From Candidatus Coatesiibacteriota bacterium (GTDB taxonomy: Bacteria > RBG-13-66-14): a stretch of 11,594 bases of DNA. The DNA lies in NCBI GenBank assembly GCA_014728185.1, contig WJMB01000122.1, positions 1 to 11,594 of the forward strand, read 5' to 3'. Positions within the stretch are counted from its first letter, which is position 1. Every line of letters begins with the position of its first letter. Of the stretch, positions 1 to 7,269 are shown in pieces. Both the position numbers and the translations under genes were made by a program. The notes under the pieces were generated by a model that saw nothing but the letters and a program-made list of their open reading frames with translations, searched no databases and was not told the DNA's origin.

Positions 1-80
1 ATCACCTCGAGCAGCGAGGTGCCCTCTTCGGCGCTGACCTCGCGGTTGTCGATGGTGAATGTCAGGAAGTCCCTACTCAC
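1..80 (-). CDS. NuoG/HydA-like [2Fe-2S] subunit, N-terminus only (partial)
   Basis: Only the first 26 codons or so lie in the window; the gene runs off the left edge. Read on the minus strand from a GTG at 80-78, the protein begins MSRDFLTFTIDNREVSAEEG and continues TSLLEV. This is the usual opening beta-hairpin of the plant-type [2Fe-2S] ferredoxin domain at the N-terminus of NuoG, HoxU and [FeFe]-hydrogenase HydA subunits. A strong purine-rich ribosome binding site (GGGGAGGG) sits 5 bases upstream, inside the end of the preceding NuoF-like gene. The GTG overlaps that gene's stop codon by 8 bp, which indicates translational coupling and a shared complex. The cluster cysteines and all later domains are outside the window, so NuoG, a hydrogenase large subunit and a small ferredoxin subunit cannot be told apart. 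Confidence 0.7.
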   Translation of the reverse strand, partial: MSRDFLTFTIDNREVSAEEGTSLLEV

Positions 81-1872
81 CGCAGCCCTCCCCGGAGCCT
101 TCCTCCAGCAGGTTCTCACCCTGGGAGTGGATGGCGTTCTGCAGCACCTCGGCCCAGTGTCCGTGGGCGGCCTCGGCGTTGTAGCGCAGGAACTTGGCCC
201 AGTCCTCGAGCCGGTTGAGGTCGCACAGTTCACCGCGTCCGCAGCTCAGACGCTCCAGGGTCTGACCGACCAGGTTCCAGGCGTAGACACAGGGGGCCGA
301 ATGGACATCGGGGTCGGGGAGCTGTCGGAAGGAGGAGAGCAGGCTCTGCAAGCCGCCGCCGGCCTCGGGAGCGCCGGGACGCTCGGCCTCGACCCGGGTT
401 CCAGCGGCGAAGCAGTGCAGCAGGTTCGGCGGTCGCAACGCCGCGTCGCCCTCCGCGGAGGCGTAGTCCAGCCCCTGATTCAAAGCTGTCGCCGGGATGC
501 GCGGGCCGCTGTCGATGCGCACCCAGTCGATGGGCTCGGGTCGCCCGCCGCCACAGACCAGCTCGACGACGTCGTCCAGATGGGTGCCCAGATTGACCTC
601 GCAGTAGCCCTGAGCGGTCAGGGGGCCGTTGACGAGGAAGAGCTTGGTCCCGGTATGCTCACCGTGGCCGAAGCCGCGGAACCACTCGCCGCCGTGCTCG
701 ATGATCGCCGGCAGGTTGAGCAGAGTCTCCAGCTCGACGTCGAGAGCCTCGCCGCGCTCGACAGCACCGGCGACGATCTCGACGTCGAAATCGAAATCCG
801 TTCCCAGGATTCCCTCGCCCAGCAGCTCGAACTCGGCCAGTTCGGAACGCGCCGTCATCAGGTTGCTCGTCGGCGAATCGCCGCGCGGCTTGTAGCGAAT
901 CCAGACGTCACCGGGCGGCACGACCTCGGCGAAAGGCACCTCCCACTTGTTGGGCAGCACGATGCGGGCGCGCCGGGCACCCACCAGGCGGCCCAGCACC
1001 AACAGGGACTCCAGCACACTGAAGGGTTGACCCTCGAAGAGGCGGCGCACCTGGGGCGTCGGGTTGGCCGCCGCCCGGTTGACATCCAGGCGCAGGGTTT
1101 CCACGCCCAGGGCGGACTGCTGCCGCCAGAGGGAGTGCACCGGCTCGCCGGTGAGCCGGCTGACCAGCCCGGATTCCTCGAGCAGATAGAAGGCGTCCTC
1201 GGGGCTGTAGTGCCGCAGCAGCATGAACAGGGCGTGCAGGCCGCCGCGCATCAGGTAGTCGTCGATGGAGGTCGGGCGGGCCAGGCCGCAGTGGGCCGTC
1301 AACAGGCGCATCTGCCGGTCGAGGAAGAAGGGGTAGGCGTCGCCGGCGAGCTCTTCCACCGAGTAGAGATGGCGGTTGTCGCGGAAGGTCAGCTCGGCGG
1401 CCAGCGGCGGCGGCAGCCAGGCGACGACCTTCTCCTCCCAAACCTCGCCGCGTCGCAGGCGCTCGGCGAGCTCGCCGCTCTCCTCCGGGGTGATCGGCCC
1501 GTAAAGGACTTGGGGACCCTCGGGGGCGGCCAGCCAGACCGTGGGCTCCACGGAGCAGAAACCCAGACAGCCCGTCGGGGTCACCTCGAATCCAGCGCCC
1601 AGGCTCTCCTCCAGCTCCAGGAAGACCGCCTCGGAGCCGACACCTCGCCCGCAATCCCCCTGACCCACGCCGACCAGACCGCCGGGACCCGAATAACCGG
1701 CCACGCCGGCGGGGCCGAAGGCGTTGCGTCGGGCGACCTCGAGCTTGCCGCGCTGACAGGCCGCGTCCTGATGGCAGAACGGGCCGGAGAGGCGACAGGC
1801 CAGGTAGTCCGGGCAGGGACTTGCGGCGCTGTGGGTGCAGCGCTCGCAACAGCGGTCGAAGAGACTGGGCAC
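73..1872 (-). CDS. NuoF/HydB-like redox subunit with degenerate FMN, NADH and N3-cluster sites
   Basis: 599 aa from a GTG start, with GGGAG about 9 bases upstream. Domains in order: a cysteine-rich N-terminus (C9, C12, C20, C26, plus C8, C33, C39); a thioredoxin-like [2Fe-2S] domain (C74 in GQGDCGRG, then C102 and C106 in TGCLGFCSVEP); and a NuoF-type Complex1_51K body recognised by HCGLARPTSIDDYLMRGG (194-211), FSVLESLLVLGRLVGA (284-299), LLGEGILGTDFDFDVEI (350-366) and NLPAIIEHGGEWF (386-398). Family members transfer electrons between NADH, via FMN, and Fe-S clusters in complex I and in trimeric, electron-bifurcating [FeFe] hydrogenases. Here the FMN loop RGRGGAGFPTG reads VSRLTGEPVHS (237-247), the NADEGDPG segment reads VNRAAANPT (264-272), the GEETALI region is shortened and altered (372-382), and the C-terminal CGKCxxCR cluster keeps essentially one cysteine (C528). 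The reading frame is intact throughout, so this looks like a structural or electron-wire paralogue that has lost NADH oxidation rather than a decayed gene. It is coupled to the NuoG-like gene downstream and lies 32 bp after the M16 peptidase gene. Confidence 0.82.
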   Translation of the reverse strand: MPSLFDRCCERCTHSAASPCPDYLACRLSGPFCHQDAACQRGKLEVARRNAFGPAGVAGYSGPGGLVGVGQGDCGRGVGSEAVFLELEESLGAGFEVTPTGCLGFCSVEPTVWLAAPEGPQVLYGPITPEESGELAERLRRGEVWEEKVVAWLPPPLAAELTFRDNRHLYSVEELAGDAYPFFLDRQMRLLTAHCGLARPTSIDDYLMRGGLHALFMLLRHYSPEDAFYLLEESGLVSRLTGEPVHSLWRQQSALGVETLRLDVNRAAANPTPQVRRLFEGQPFSVLESLLVLGRLVGARRARIVLPNKWEVPFAEVVPPGDVWIRYKPRGDSPTSNLMTARSELAEFELLGEGILGTDFDFDVEIVAGAVERGEALDVELETLLNLPAIIEHGGEWFRGFGHGEHTGTKLFLVNGPLTAQGYCEVNLGTHLDDVVELVCGGGRPEPIDWVRIDSGPRIPATALNQGLDYASAEGDAALRPPNLLHCFAAGTRVEAERPGAPEAGGGLQSLLSSFRQLPDPDVHSAPCVYAWNLVGQTLERLSCGRGELCDLNRLEDWAKFLRYNAEAAHGHWAEVLQNAIHSQGENLLEEGSGEGCGE

Positions 1873-1904
1873 TCTGGGTGTCTCCCGGGGGCGGTTCCGC
1901 AGAG

Positions 1905-4547
1905 TCAGCGGGGCATGGAGTCGCGACGGGGCAGGGTGCCGCGCAGCAGATAGACGGCGGGCTCGCGGCGACCCAGATAGTCGGCGGCCAGGGCGTTGAC
2001 TTCGTCGGCGTCGACGGCGGCGATCCTCTCGGGAAAGGCTTCGACGTCGCGGATCGATTTGCCCGAGGCCGCGGCCTCGGCGTAGGCGGCCAGTACCGTG
2101 GCGCTGCGCTGGCGACCGAGCTTGAACAGGCCGACGAGGTGGCGCTTGGCGTCCTCGACCTCGGTGGCGCTGATTCCGCCGTCGGCGGCGCGGGCCAGCT
2201 CCTCACGCAGGGCCTCGAGGGCCTCGTCGCCGCGACCGGGGCTGGTGGCCAGGTAGCTGAAGAAGGCACCGCCGGCGTTGAGGGGGCTGTAGCTGAAGAA
2301 AACCAGGTAGGCCAGGTGGCGCACGTCGCGCAGGTTGAGGAACAGGCGGCTGCCCGAGCCCGAGAGCACCTGGGCCAACACCACGGCGGCGAAGCGGCTG
2401 GGCGAGTGCTGATCCGGCGCCGGATGGGCCAGGGCGATGTGGGTCTGCTGTTTGGGCAGACTCTCCTCGAAGCGCTCGGCGTGGTAGACCGGCTCCAACG
2501 GCGGCGGGGGATCGTCGCCGGAACAGATGTCCACGGTCAGGTCGCCCAGCAGCTCCAGCAACGCCTCGCGCTCGAATCCGCCGGCGACGCCGACGACCTG
2601 GCGCCGACCGCAGAGCCGCCGCCGATACCAGGCGGCCACGGAGGAGCGTTCCAGTCCGGCGACGGTTTCGGCCTCGCCGACGAGGAAGCGGCCGTAGCCC
2701 CGTCCGCCGTGAAGGACGATGTTGGCCCGCCCCAGACAGTAGCCGACGGCGTCCTCGCTGCGCGAGGCGATGCGGTTGAGGGTGTCCTCGCGCACCTGGG
2801 GCAGATGATCGGCGGGGAAGGCGGGCTCGGTGAAGGCCTCGCAAAACAGCTTCAGGCAAGGGTCCAGGTGGCGTGAGGCGCAGTTGAGCCGCAGGCCGTA
2901 GAAGTCGCGACGCAGGAAGCTGTCCAGACCGGTGCCGTAGAACTCGAGCTGGGAGTGGAACTCCTCGGCGGCGCGGCGGCAGGTGCCGTGCTGCAGCAGC
3001 TCCAGAGACAGATTGGTGATCCCCCGGGCCTCGTCGGGCTCCTCGTACACCCCGCCGCGGGTCAGCGCCGCCAGGGCGGTCTGGGCGACGTTGGCGTTGT
3101 TGTAGAGCACCACGCGCAGGCCGTTCTCCAGCTCCAGCTCCTCACCGGCCGAGGGCTCGGGGATGACGATCTGGGGCGGACGTTCGGGCAGCGGGCGGCG
3201 GCGCGGCGGCGGCCGGCCCTCGGTGCAACCCGGTTCGAGGTCGGCCAGGGCCTCAGCCTGGCCCGGCGGGGTGATCAGGGCGACGTTGAGGGTGTCGGCG
3301 GCCAAATAGCAGATGGCCACCTCGCGCAGCCGGGTGGCGTCGACGGTGTAGAGGTTGTTCAGGTAGGAGTCGGCGAGCTTCCAGTCGCCCAGTTGGTCAT
3401 AGTAGCAGATCTCCTGGGCCTGGCCCTCCGTGGTCTCGTGGGCCTCCAGGTACTCCAACTCGACGCTGTTCAACACCCGGCCGACCTCGTAGGGACCCAC
3501 GGGGTGGTTGCGCAGCAGCTCGACCTCGCCGTTGATAACCTCGACGACCCGGGGTATGTTCCCGGCGTCCAGCTCGGCCTCGACGACGAACAGGCCCACA
3601 TCGTTGCCGGTGTAGGAGATGGACTCGATATCGTCGACGAGCTTCAGCTCCTCCTTGAGGCGCCGGTACAGCCGGCTGGAGCGGCCGTCGCCCAGGATGT
3701 TGGCCAAAACGTCCAGGGCCGGGGCGTCGCTGTGGAGCTGGGCCACCGTGGGCCAGGCCATGGCCAGGCGCGCCCGGGCCAGGTTCATCTCCTCGATCTT
3801 CAGACGGTGGCCCCGTTGCCGGGGTTCGGGAGGGGAGGTGTGCGGCACAACGTCCGGTCGATCGTAGGCCGCGAAGTGCTTGTCGACCAACCCCGCCACC
3901 TCGACGGGATCGACATCGCCGACCACGGTCAGCCGAGTGTTGGCCGGGGTGTAGTGGCGGCGGTAATGGTTGAGCACCTGGGCCCGGGTGAAGGCCTGAA
4001 CGGTCTGATGGTATCCGGCGATGGGCCGTCCCAGAAGGTGCTTCTGGAACACCGAGGAGGTCACGAGCTCCCAGATGCGGCTGTCCGGGCGGTCGTCGCG
4101 CATGCGGATCTCTTCGCCGATGACCGCTAGTTCACGCTCCAGCTCCTCGGGATCGAAAACGGAGTTGCAAAGCACGTCGGCCAGCAGCTCCACGCCCAGC
4201 TCCAGGTGTTCCCTGGGAAGACTGATGTAGTAAGCCGTCGCGTAGTAACCGGTGAAGGCGTTGATCACCCCGCCGTGGGCCTCGATGACCCGGCTGATCT
4301 CGCCGCGTCCGCGCCGCCGGGTGCCCTTGAAGGCCATGTGCTCCAGCACATGGCTCAAACCGGCCTCCTCGGGAAGCTCGTTGACGCTGCCCACGCCGAT
4401 CCAGACCCAGATCGTCACCACCGGGGCGGCGGGATAACGCTTGACCAACAGGCGCACCCCCTTCGAGGCGCGCTGAGTAACGACCGACTGACTGCGGTCA
4501 AGGCAGGCTCGTTCCTTGAGGGTCTCGCGGTGTGGGGAAGGGGTCAT
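1905..4547 (-). CDS. M16 family zinc metallopeptidase, two-domain
   Basis: 880 aa from ATG, with AGGGAG a few bases upstream. The N-terminal half carries the inverted zinc motif HVLEH (H66, E69, H70) followed by AFKGT, and the distal glutamate in the AVIGEEI segment (145-146), the third zinc ligand expected about 75 residues later. The companion domain is visible as GDGRSSRLYRRLKEE (286-300). A second M16 module starts near 470 (ELENGLRVVLYNN) but has NLSLELLQHGT in place of HxxEH, so it should be catalytically inactive; its own GSGSRLF motif lies at 730-736. This active-plus-inactive tandem in one chain is the clam-shell architecture of PqqL- and pitrilysin-like peptidases, which degrade or process short unfolded peptides. 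No signal peptide or membrane segment is visible, so it is probably cytoplasmic. It lies 66 bp after the TPR gene and 32 bp before the NuoF-like gene, in the same orientation. The substrate is unknown. Confidence 0.93.
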   Translation of the reverse strand: MTPSPHRETLKERACLDRSQSVVTQRASKGVRLLVKRYPAAPVVTIWVWIGVGSVNELPEEAGLSHVLEHMAFKGTRRRGRGEISRVIEAHGGVINAFTGYYATAYYISLPREHLELGVELLADVLCNSVFDPEELERELAVIGEEIRMRDDRPDSRIWELVTSSVFQKHLLGRPIAGYHQTVQAFTRAQVLNHYRRHYTPANTRLTVVGDVDPVEVAGLVDKHFAAYDRPDVVPHTSPPEPRQRGHRLKIEEMNLARARLAMAWPTVAQLHSDAPALDVLANILGDGRSSRLYRRLKEELKLVDDIESISYTGNDVGLFVVEAELDAGNIPRVVEVINGEVELLRNHPVGPYEVGRVLNSVELEYLEAHETTEGQAQEICYYDQLGDWKLADSYLNNLYTVDATRLREVAICYLAADTLNVALITPPGQAEALADLEPGCTEGRPPPRRRPLPERPPQIVIPEPSAGEELELENGLRVVLYNNANVAQTALAALTRGGVYEEPDEARGITNLSLELLQHGTCRRAAEEFHSQLEFYGTGLDSFLRRDFYGLRLNCASRHLDPCLKLFCEAFTEPAFPADHLPQVREDTLNRIASRSEDAVGYCLGRANIVLHGGRGYGRFLVGEAETVAGLERSSVAAWYRRRLCGRRQVVGVAGGFEREALLELLGDLTVDICSGDDPPPPLEPVYHAERFEESLPKQQTHIALAHPAPDQHSPSRFAAVVLAQVLSGSGSRLFLNLRDVRHLAYLVFFSYSPLNAGGAFFSYLATSPGRGDEALEALREELARAADGGISATEVEDAKRHLVGLFKLGRQRSATVLAAYAEAAASGKSIRDVEAFPERIAAVDADEVNALAADYLGRREPAVYLLRGTLPRRDSMPR

Positions 4548-4613
4548 CGTCTCCCTGGTCCGGCGGAAAAGGACGACACCGCCGTCGGGCGTTGTTTTCG
4601 GCTGTCGCGGGAC

Positions 4614-6095
4614 TTACCCCCGCAGACGCTTGATCTGTTCGGCCACGTCGCGGTAACCGACATCGATGGCGTAGCATTCGAGAAACTCGTCGAGGGCCTC
4701 ACTCCGGCGATCCCGGGCGAGCAGGGTGCGGGCCAGGCGGTAGTGCAGGCCGAGGCGTTCATCCTCGCTGCCCGCCGCCGCCAGGGCCCGCCGCAGCTCC
4801 TTGACGGCCAACTCGGGCCGGCCCATATCGATGAAGCACTCGGCCAGCAGGCAGGCCGCCTTGTCGCGCAGGCGCTTGTGACGCGCGGCGGCCTGGAACT
4901 CGACCACGGCGTCATCGAGCATCCCCATCTCCTTGTAGGCGATACCCAGGTCGTAATGCCCCTGTGGATCGTCGCCCTCGGTGAGGGTGCTCATCGCGTC
5001 CTTGAAGTCGTCGACGACCTCGTCGAGGCCGGGGCCTTCCACGCGGGCGCTCTCGCCGCTCTCGCCGTCGATGATACTCAGCTCGGGCTCGGCGGCCGTG
5101 GGCTCCTCGATGACCTCCAGGTCGTCGGCTTTGGCGGAAACCTTCGCGGGTTCCTCATCGACGGAGCGGATGAAGTCGTTCTCGATGACGTCGACGCTCT
5201 CTTCGGCGGTCCCGCCCTCGGCCTGCTCCAGCTCATCCAGGGCGCCGCGGAGGATGTCGAGTTCCTCGGTATCGGGGCCGTTGCGCAGGCTCCGGGGTCG
5301 TTGGTGGTGAGGCTCGGCTTCGTCGGCGAGATCGAGAACGTCCTCGGACTCTTCAGACTCCTCCGACACCGGACTCTCCGCGACGGGGACTTTCTCGCCG
5401 CGCATCTCGGCCTCGAGGTCGATGGCCGGGCCATCGATGACGGCTTCGCTCCCCTCGTCGACGGGCAACTCCAGCTCTTCGGGCAGGGCGTCGTCCTCGA
5501 AACCGGTCGCATCGTCGGCGAGATCGGCCAGCCGGTCGGCGATCCGCCGGGCCTCGTCGGTTTCCTCGGCGGGTTCGAGCAGCTCCCGGGCGCTGCGGAA
5601 CTGCTCGGCGGCGCGATCGCGCAGGCCGCTCTGATAATAGATCTCGGCCAGGGCCAGACGGATCCGGCCGTTGCCCGGTTCCAGCTCGACGATCCGCTCG
5701 TAGGCCCGCAGCACGCTGTCGGATTTGCCGCGCTCACGCTCCGCGTCGGCGTAGCGCAGGTACTGCTGGGAGGCCTCGGCCCGGAAACCCTCGGCGGCGT
5801 AGAGCTCGCCCAGCTCCCAGAAAGCCGAGGAGGGCACGGCGGGCAGCCGGGCGGCCTTGCGCAAAACCGCGATGGCCTTGGTGTTGTAACCGTCGGCTTG
5901 GTAGAGCTCGACAGCGCGCCGGTAGAAACCATAGGCCCGCGCGGTGTCGCCGGCGCGACCGTAGAGATCGCCCAGGGCGTTGAGTGAGGCGACCTCCTCG
6001 AGCCGATTTGGTGTCAGATCGTCGAAGGGCGTCGTATCGATACCGGCGGGGTCCGCCAAAGCCTGCCGGATCTTCTCGAGAAGTCTATCGGCCAT
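4614..6095 (-). CDS. TPR protein with long acidic linker
   Basis: 493 aa from ATG, with GAGG 6-7 bases upstream. Residues about 35-195 form several tetratricopeptide-type helical pairs (LNALGDLYGRAGDTARAYGFYRRAVELY, split here at 39-66; later AYERIVELEPGNGRIRLALAEIY at 131-153). Residues about 195-360 are a low-complexity, strongly acidic linker rich in Glu, Asp and Ser, probably disordered. A second TPR block follows at about 379-485 (HYDLGIAYKEMGMLDDAVVEF, from 380), a helix-pair signature common in large cytoplasmic TPR scaffold proteins of deltaproteobacteria and related groups. No signal peptide or catalytic motif is present. It is presumably a protein-protein interaction scaffold; the partner is unknown. 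It lies 61 bp after comB and 66 bp before the M16 peptidase gene, same strand, so co-transcription is likely. Confidence 0.85.
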   Translation of the reverse strand: MADRLLEKIRQALADPAGIDTTPFDDLTPNRLEEVASLNALGDLYGRAGDTARAYGFYRRAVELYQADGYNTKAIAVLRKAARLPAVPSSAFWELGELYAAEGFRAEASQQYLRYADAERERGKSDSVLRAYERIVELEPGNGRIRLALAEIYYQSGLRDRAAEQFRSARELLEPAEETDEARRIADRLADLADDATGFEDDALPEELELPVDEGSEAVIDGPAIDLEAEMRGEKVPVAESPVSEESEESEDVLDLADEAEPHHQRPRSLRNGPDTEELDILRGALDELEQAEGGTAEESVDVIENDFIRSVDEEPAKVSAKADDLEVIEEPTAAEPELSIIDGESGESARVEGPGLDEVVDDFKDAMSTLTEGDDPQGHYDLGIAYKEMGMLDDAVVEFQAAARHKRLRDKAACLLAECFIDMGRPELAVKELRRALAAAGSEDERLGLHYRLARTLLARDRRSEALDEFLECYAIDVGYRDVAEQIKRLRG

Positions 6096-6156
6096 GCCAA
6101 CCTCGGATTACGGTGAAACGTCGGCGAATTGAACCGCGCTGTGTGCCGCCTCCATT

Positions 6157-6864
6157 CTAAATGATTATCTCCCCCCCGGTCCAGCGCCCCACCGTGGAGC
6201 GAACGTCCAGCTCGGCGCAGCGTTGGATGTCGCTCCGAAGACCCAGCTCCAGCATCAAGCGCCCGTGATCGCTGCGGGCCAGGTTGTCCGGCGTTGGGGG
6301 CAGGGCGTGGGCCAGCTCCAACGACAACCGGGCGCGATCCGTGACCTGCATTCCAACAACCAGCTCGCGCAGGCGCTCAACCAATAATCCGGCGCAGAGG
6401 GTGTCCTCCAGGTTCGGTCGACCCTGCTTGGCCGAGCAGACCAGCAGCGTGTCGGCCTCCAGATCGGCCAGGCGCTCCGCCGTCGCCGCCCGATTGTTCA
6501 GGCAGCCCAGCAGCACCGATTCCGCACCCCGACAGGCCAACAGCGCTCGGGTACCGTTGGTGGTGGAGAAGGCGATCCGCTTGCCGCCGACCTTCTCCGG
6601 TGTGTATTCTCCGGGTGAGTTACCCAGGTCGAAGTCCGCCGGTTTGATACCACCGCGCTCGCCGCCCAGCAAGACCCCGGGCTCTCTCCGGGCGTGCCCG
6701 CGGCACTCGTCGAGAGTGGCGTGGGGAATCACCGCCGCCGCGCCGGACTCCAGGGCCGCCGTCACCGTGGTGGTGGCACGTAGGACATCGATGACCACGG
6801 CGGCGCGACCCGTGAGGTCCACACCGGCGAGTTCGGCCGGACAGAGGGCGACGTCGAGATTCAT
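6157..6864 (-). CDS. comB: ComB family 2-phosphosulfolactate phosphatase
   Basis: 235 aa from ATG, with GGAG about 5 bases upstream. The ComB family hydrolyses (2R)-phospho-3-sulfolactate to 3-sulfolactate using Mg2+ (EC 3.1.3.71), the second step of coenzyme M synthesis in methanogens; in bacteria it is linked to sulfolactate formation or to unknown roles. Family blocks are all present: IDVLRATTT (25-33), GERGGIKPADFDLGNSP (68-84), TTNGTRAL (101-108), the GRPNLEDTLCAG segment ending at 159, and SDHGRLMLELGLRSDI (198-213). The length fits the family, so the enzyme looks intact. comA and comC are not in the window, so the pathway assignment is open. It is the first gene of the leftward set and has a long upstream region containing the inverted-repeat element. 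Confidence 0.92.
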   Translation of the reverse strand: MNLDVALCPAELAGVDLTGRAAVVIDVLRATTTVTAALESGAAAVIPHATLDECRGHARREPGVLLGGERGGIKPADFDLGNSPGEYTPEKVGGKRIAFSTTNGTRALLACRGAESVLLGCLNNRAATAERLADLEADTLLVCSAKQGRPNLEDTLCAGLLVERLRELVVGMQVTDRARLSLELAHALPPTPDNLARSDHGRLMLELGLRSDIQRCAELDVRSTVGRWTGGEIII

Positions 6865-7101
6865 CGGCTCCGTTGTACCTTGAGAGCTGGGGGATATCGA
6901 ACGGTCGGCGAATCAGAAGCCAACGCTGCGGAGAAGAGGCTCGATAGGCGTCGGGAAGACGATACCGGATAACCACGACCCAGCCAAGCCGATAAATAAG
7001 GGATCGAGCGCGCTGCTGGATCATCCGACCAATAGTAGGCGCTGCGACCTTGTCAAAGCCGGTTCTCGGGCAGAGACACCCCCTGAACGCATAGCGGGGA
7101 G

Positions 7102-7183
7102 GCGTTGGCACGTTTCTTGCGGAAGGGGCCGGGGGTTCCCGCGGCCAGGCCGCCCCGCTCTGCTGCAAGAAACGTGCCAACGC
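7102..7183 (-). repeat. Palindromic element, copy 1 (19-bp arms)
   Basis: gcgttggcacgtttcttgc (7102-7120) and gcaagaaacgtgccaacgc (7165-7183) are perfect reverse complements around a 44-nt GC-rich centre. The core 17 nt of the arm recurs in the copy at 9565-9645. The orientation is given as minus because the arm followed by agcag, on the minus strand, matches the plus-strand left arm of copy 2. It lies about 87 bp past the accC stop codon and before comB. There is no trailing T-tract, so it is not a typical intrinsic terminator. Confidence 0.88.
7164..7180 (-). promoter_or_regulatory. Candidate sigma-54 (-24/-12) promoter toward comB
   Basis: On the minus strand the right arm of the palindrome reads TTGGCACG, TTTC, TTGCA, a full match to the RpoN consensus (YTGGCACG-N4-TTGCW), with the invariant GG and GC separated by exactly 10 bases. 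Transcription would start near 7153 and leave a leader of about 290 nt before comB. The opposing arm (7105-7121) has the same -24 element but ends TTGCG. The match is seen directly; promoter function is inference, since an RNA or DNA hairpin could have the same sequence. Confidence 0.45.
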
Positions 7184-7269
7184 TGGCGCGGGCCGTGGCG
7201 CTTGGTTCGGCGGGCTTTGACAAGGTCGCGGCCGTGGGTTTCGCGGGGGCCGGAGGCGGGAGCGACCGC

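Larger units (their letters stand above)
7044..7229. repeat. Outer inverted repeat (17 bp) enclosing the palindromic element
   Basis: Left arm gcgaccttgtcaaagcc at 7044-7060 is perfectly complementary to ggctttgacaaggtcgc at 7213-7229, 17 of 17 bases with 152 nt between. It brackets the inner 19-bp inverted repeat almost symmetrically: about 41 nt separate the arms on the left and 29 nt on the right. It is not present around the second element copy at 9565. It could be the terminal repeat of a larger insertion or part of a structured transcript. Confidence 0.75.
6865..7269. other. Intergenic region between accC and comB
   Basis: A 405-bp non-coding stretch between two leftward genes. It holds a nested inverted-repeat structure: outer arms 7044-7060 and 7213-7229, inner arms 7102-7120 and 7165-7183. 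Its left half (6865-7040) has no convincing gene. No strong sigma-70 -35/-10 pair with correct spacing was found pointing at comB; a TTGACA lies on the minus strand in the left outer arm (7056-7051) but lacks a good -10. I see no tRNA or coding potential. Confidence 0.6.

Noticed and set aside
19..1953. 644-codon open frame on the plus strand opposite the NuoF-like gene
   Set aside because: It is the antisense shadow of a GC-rich gene; its translation is low-complexity and matches no family, while the minus strand encodes clear redox domains.
4206..5987. 593-codon plus-strand open frame opposite the M16 and TPR genes
   Set aside because: It spans two minus-strand genes and their gap, and its composition is typical of antisense GC-rich frames.
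6773..6790. tggcacg within comB as another sigma-54 site
   Set aside because: The -12 TTGC element is absent at the required spacing.
6919..6928. gccaacgctg resembling one end of the palindromic element
   Set aside because: Only 10 nt shared with 7176-7185 and no opposite arm; it could be chance or a worn half-site.
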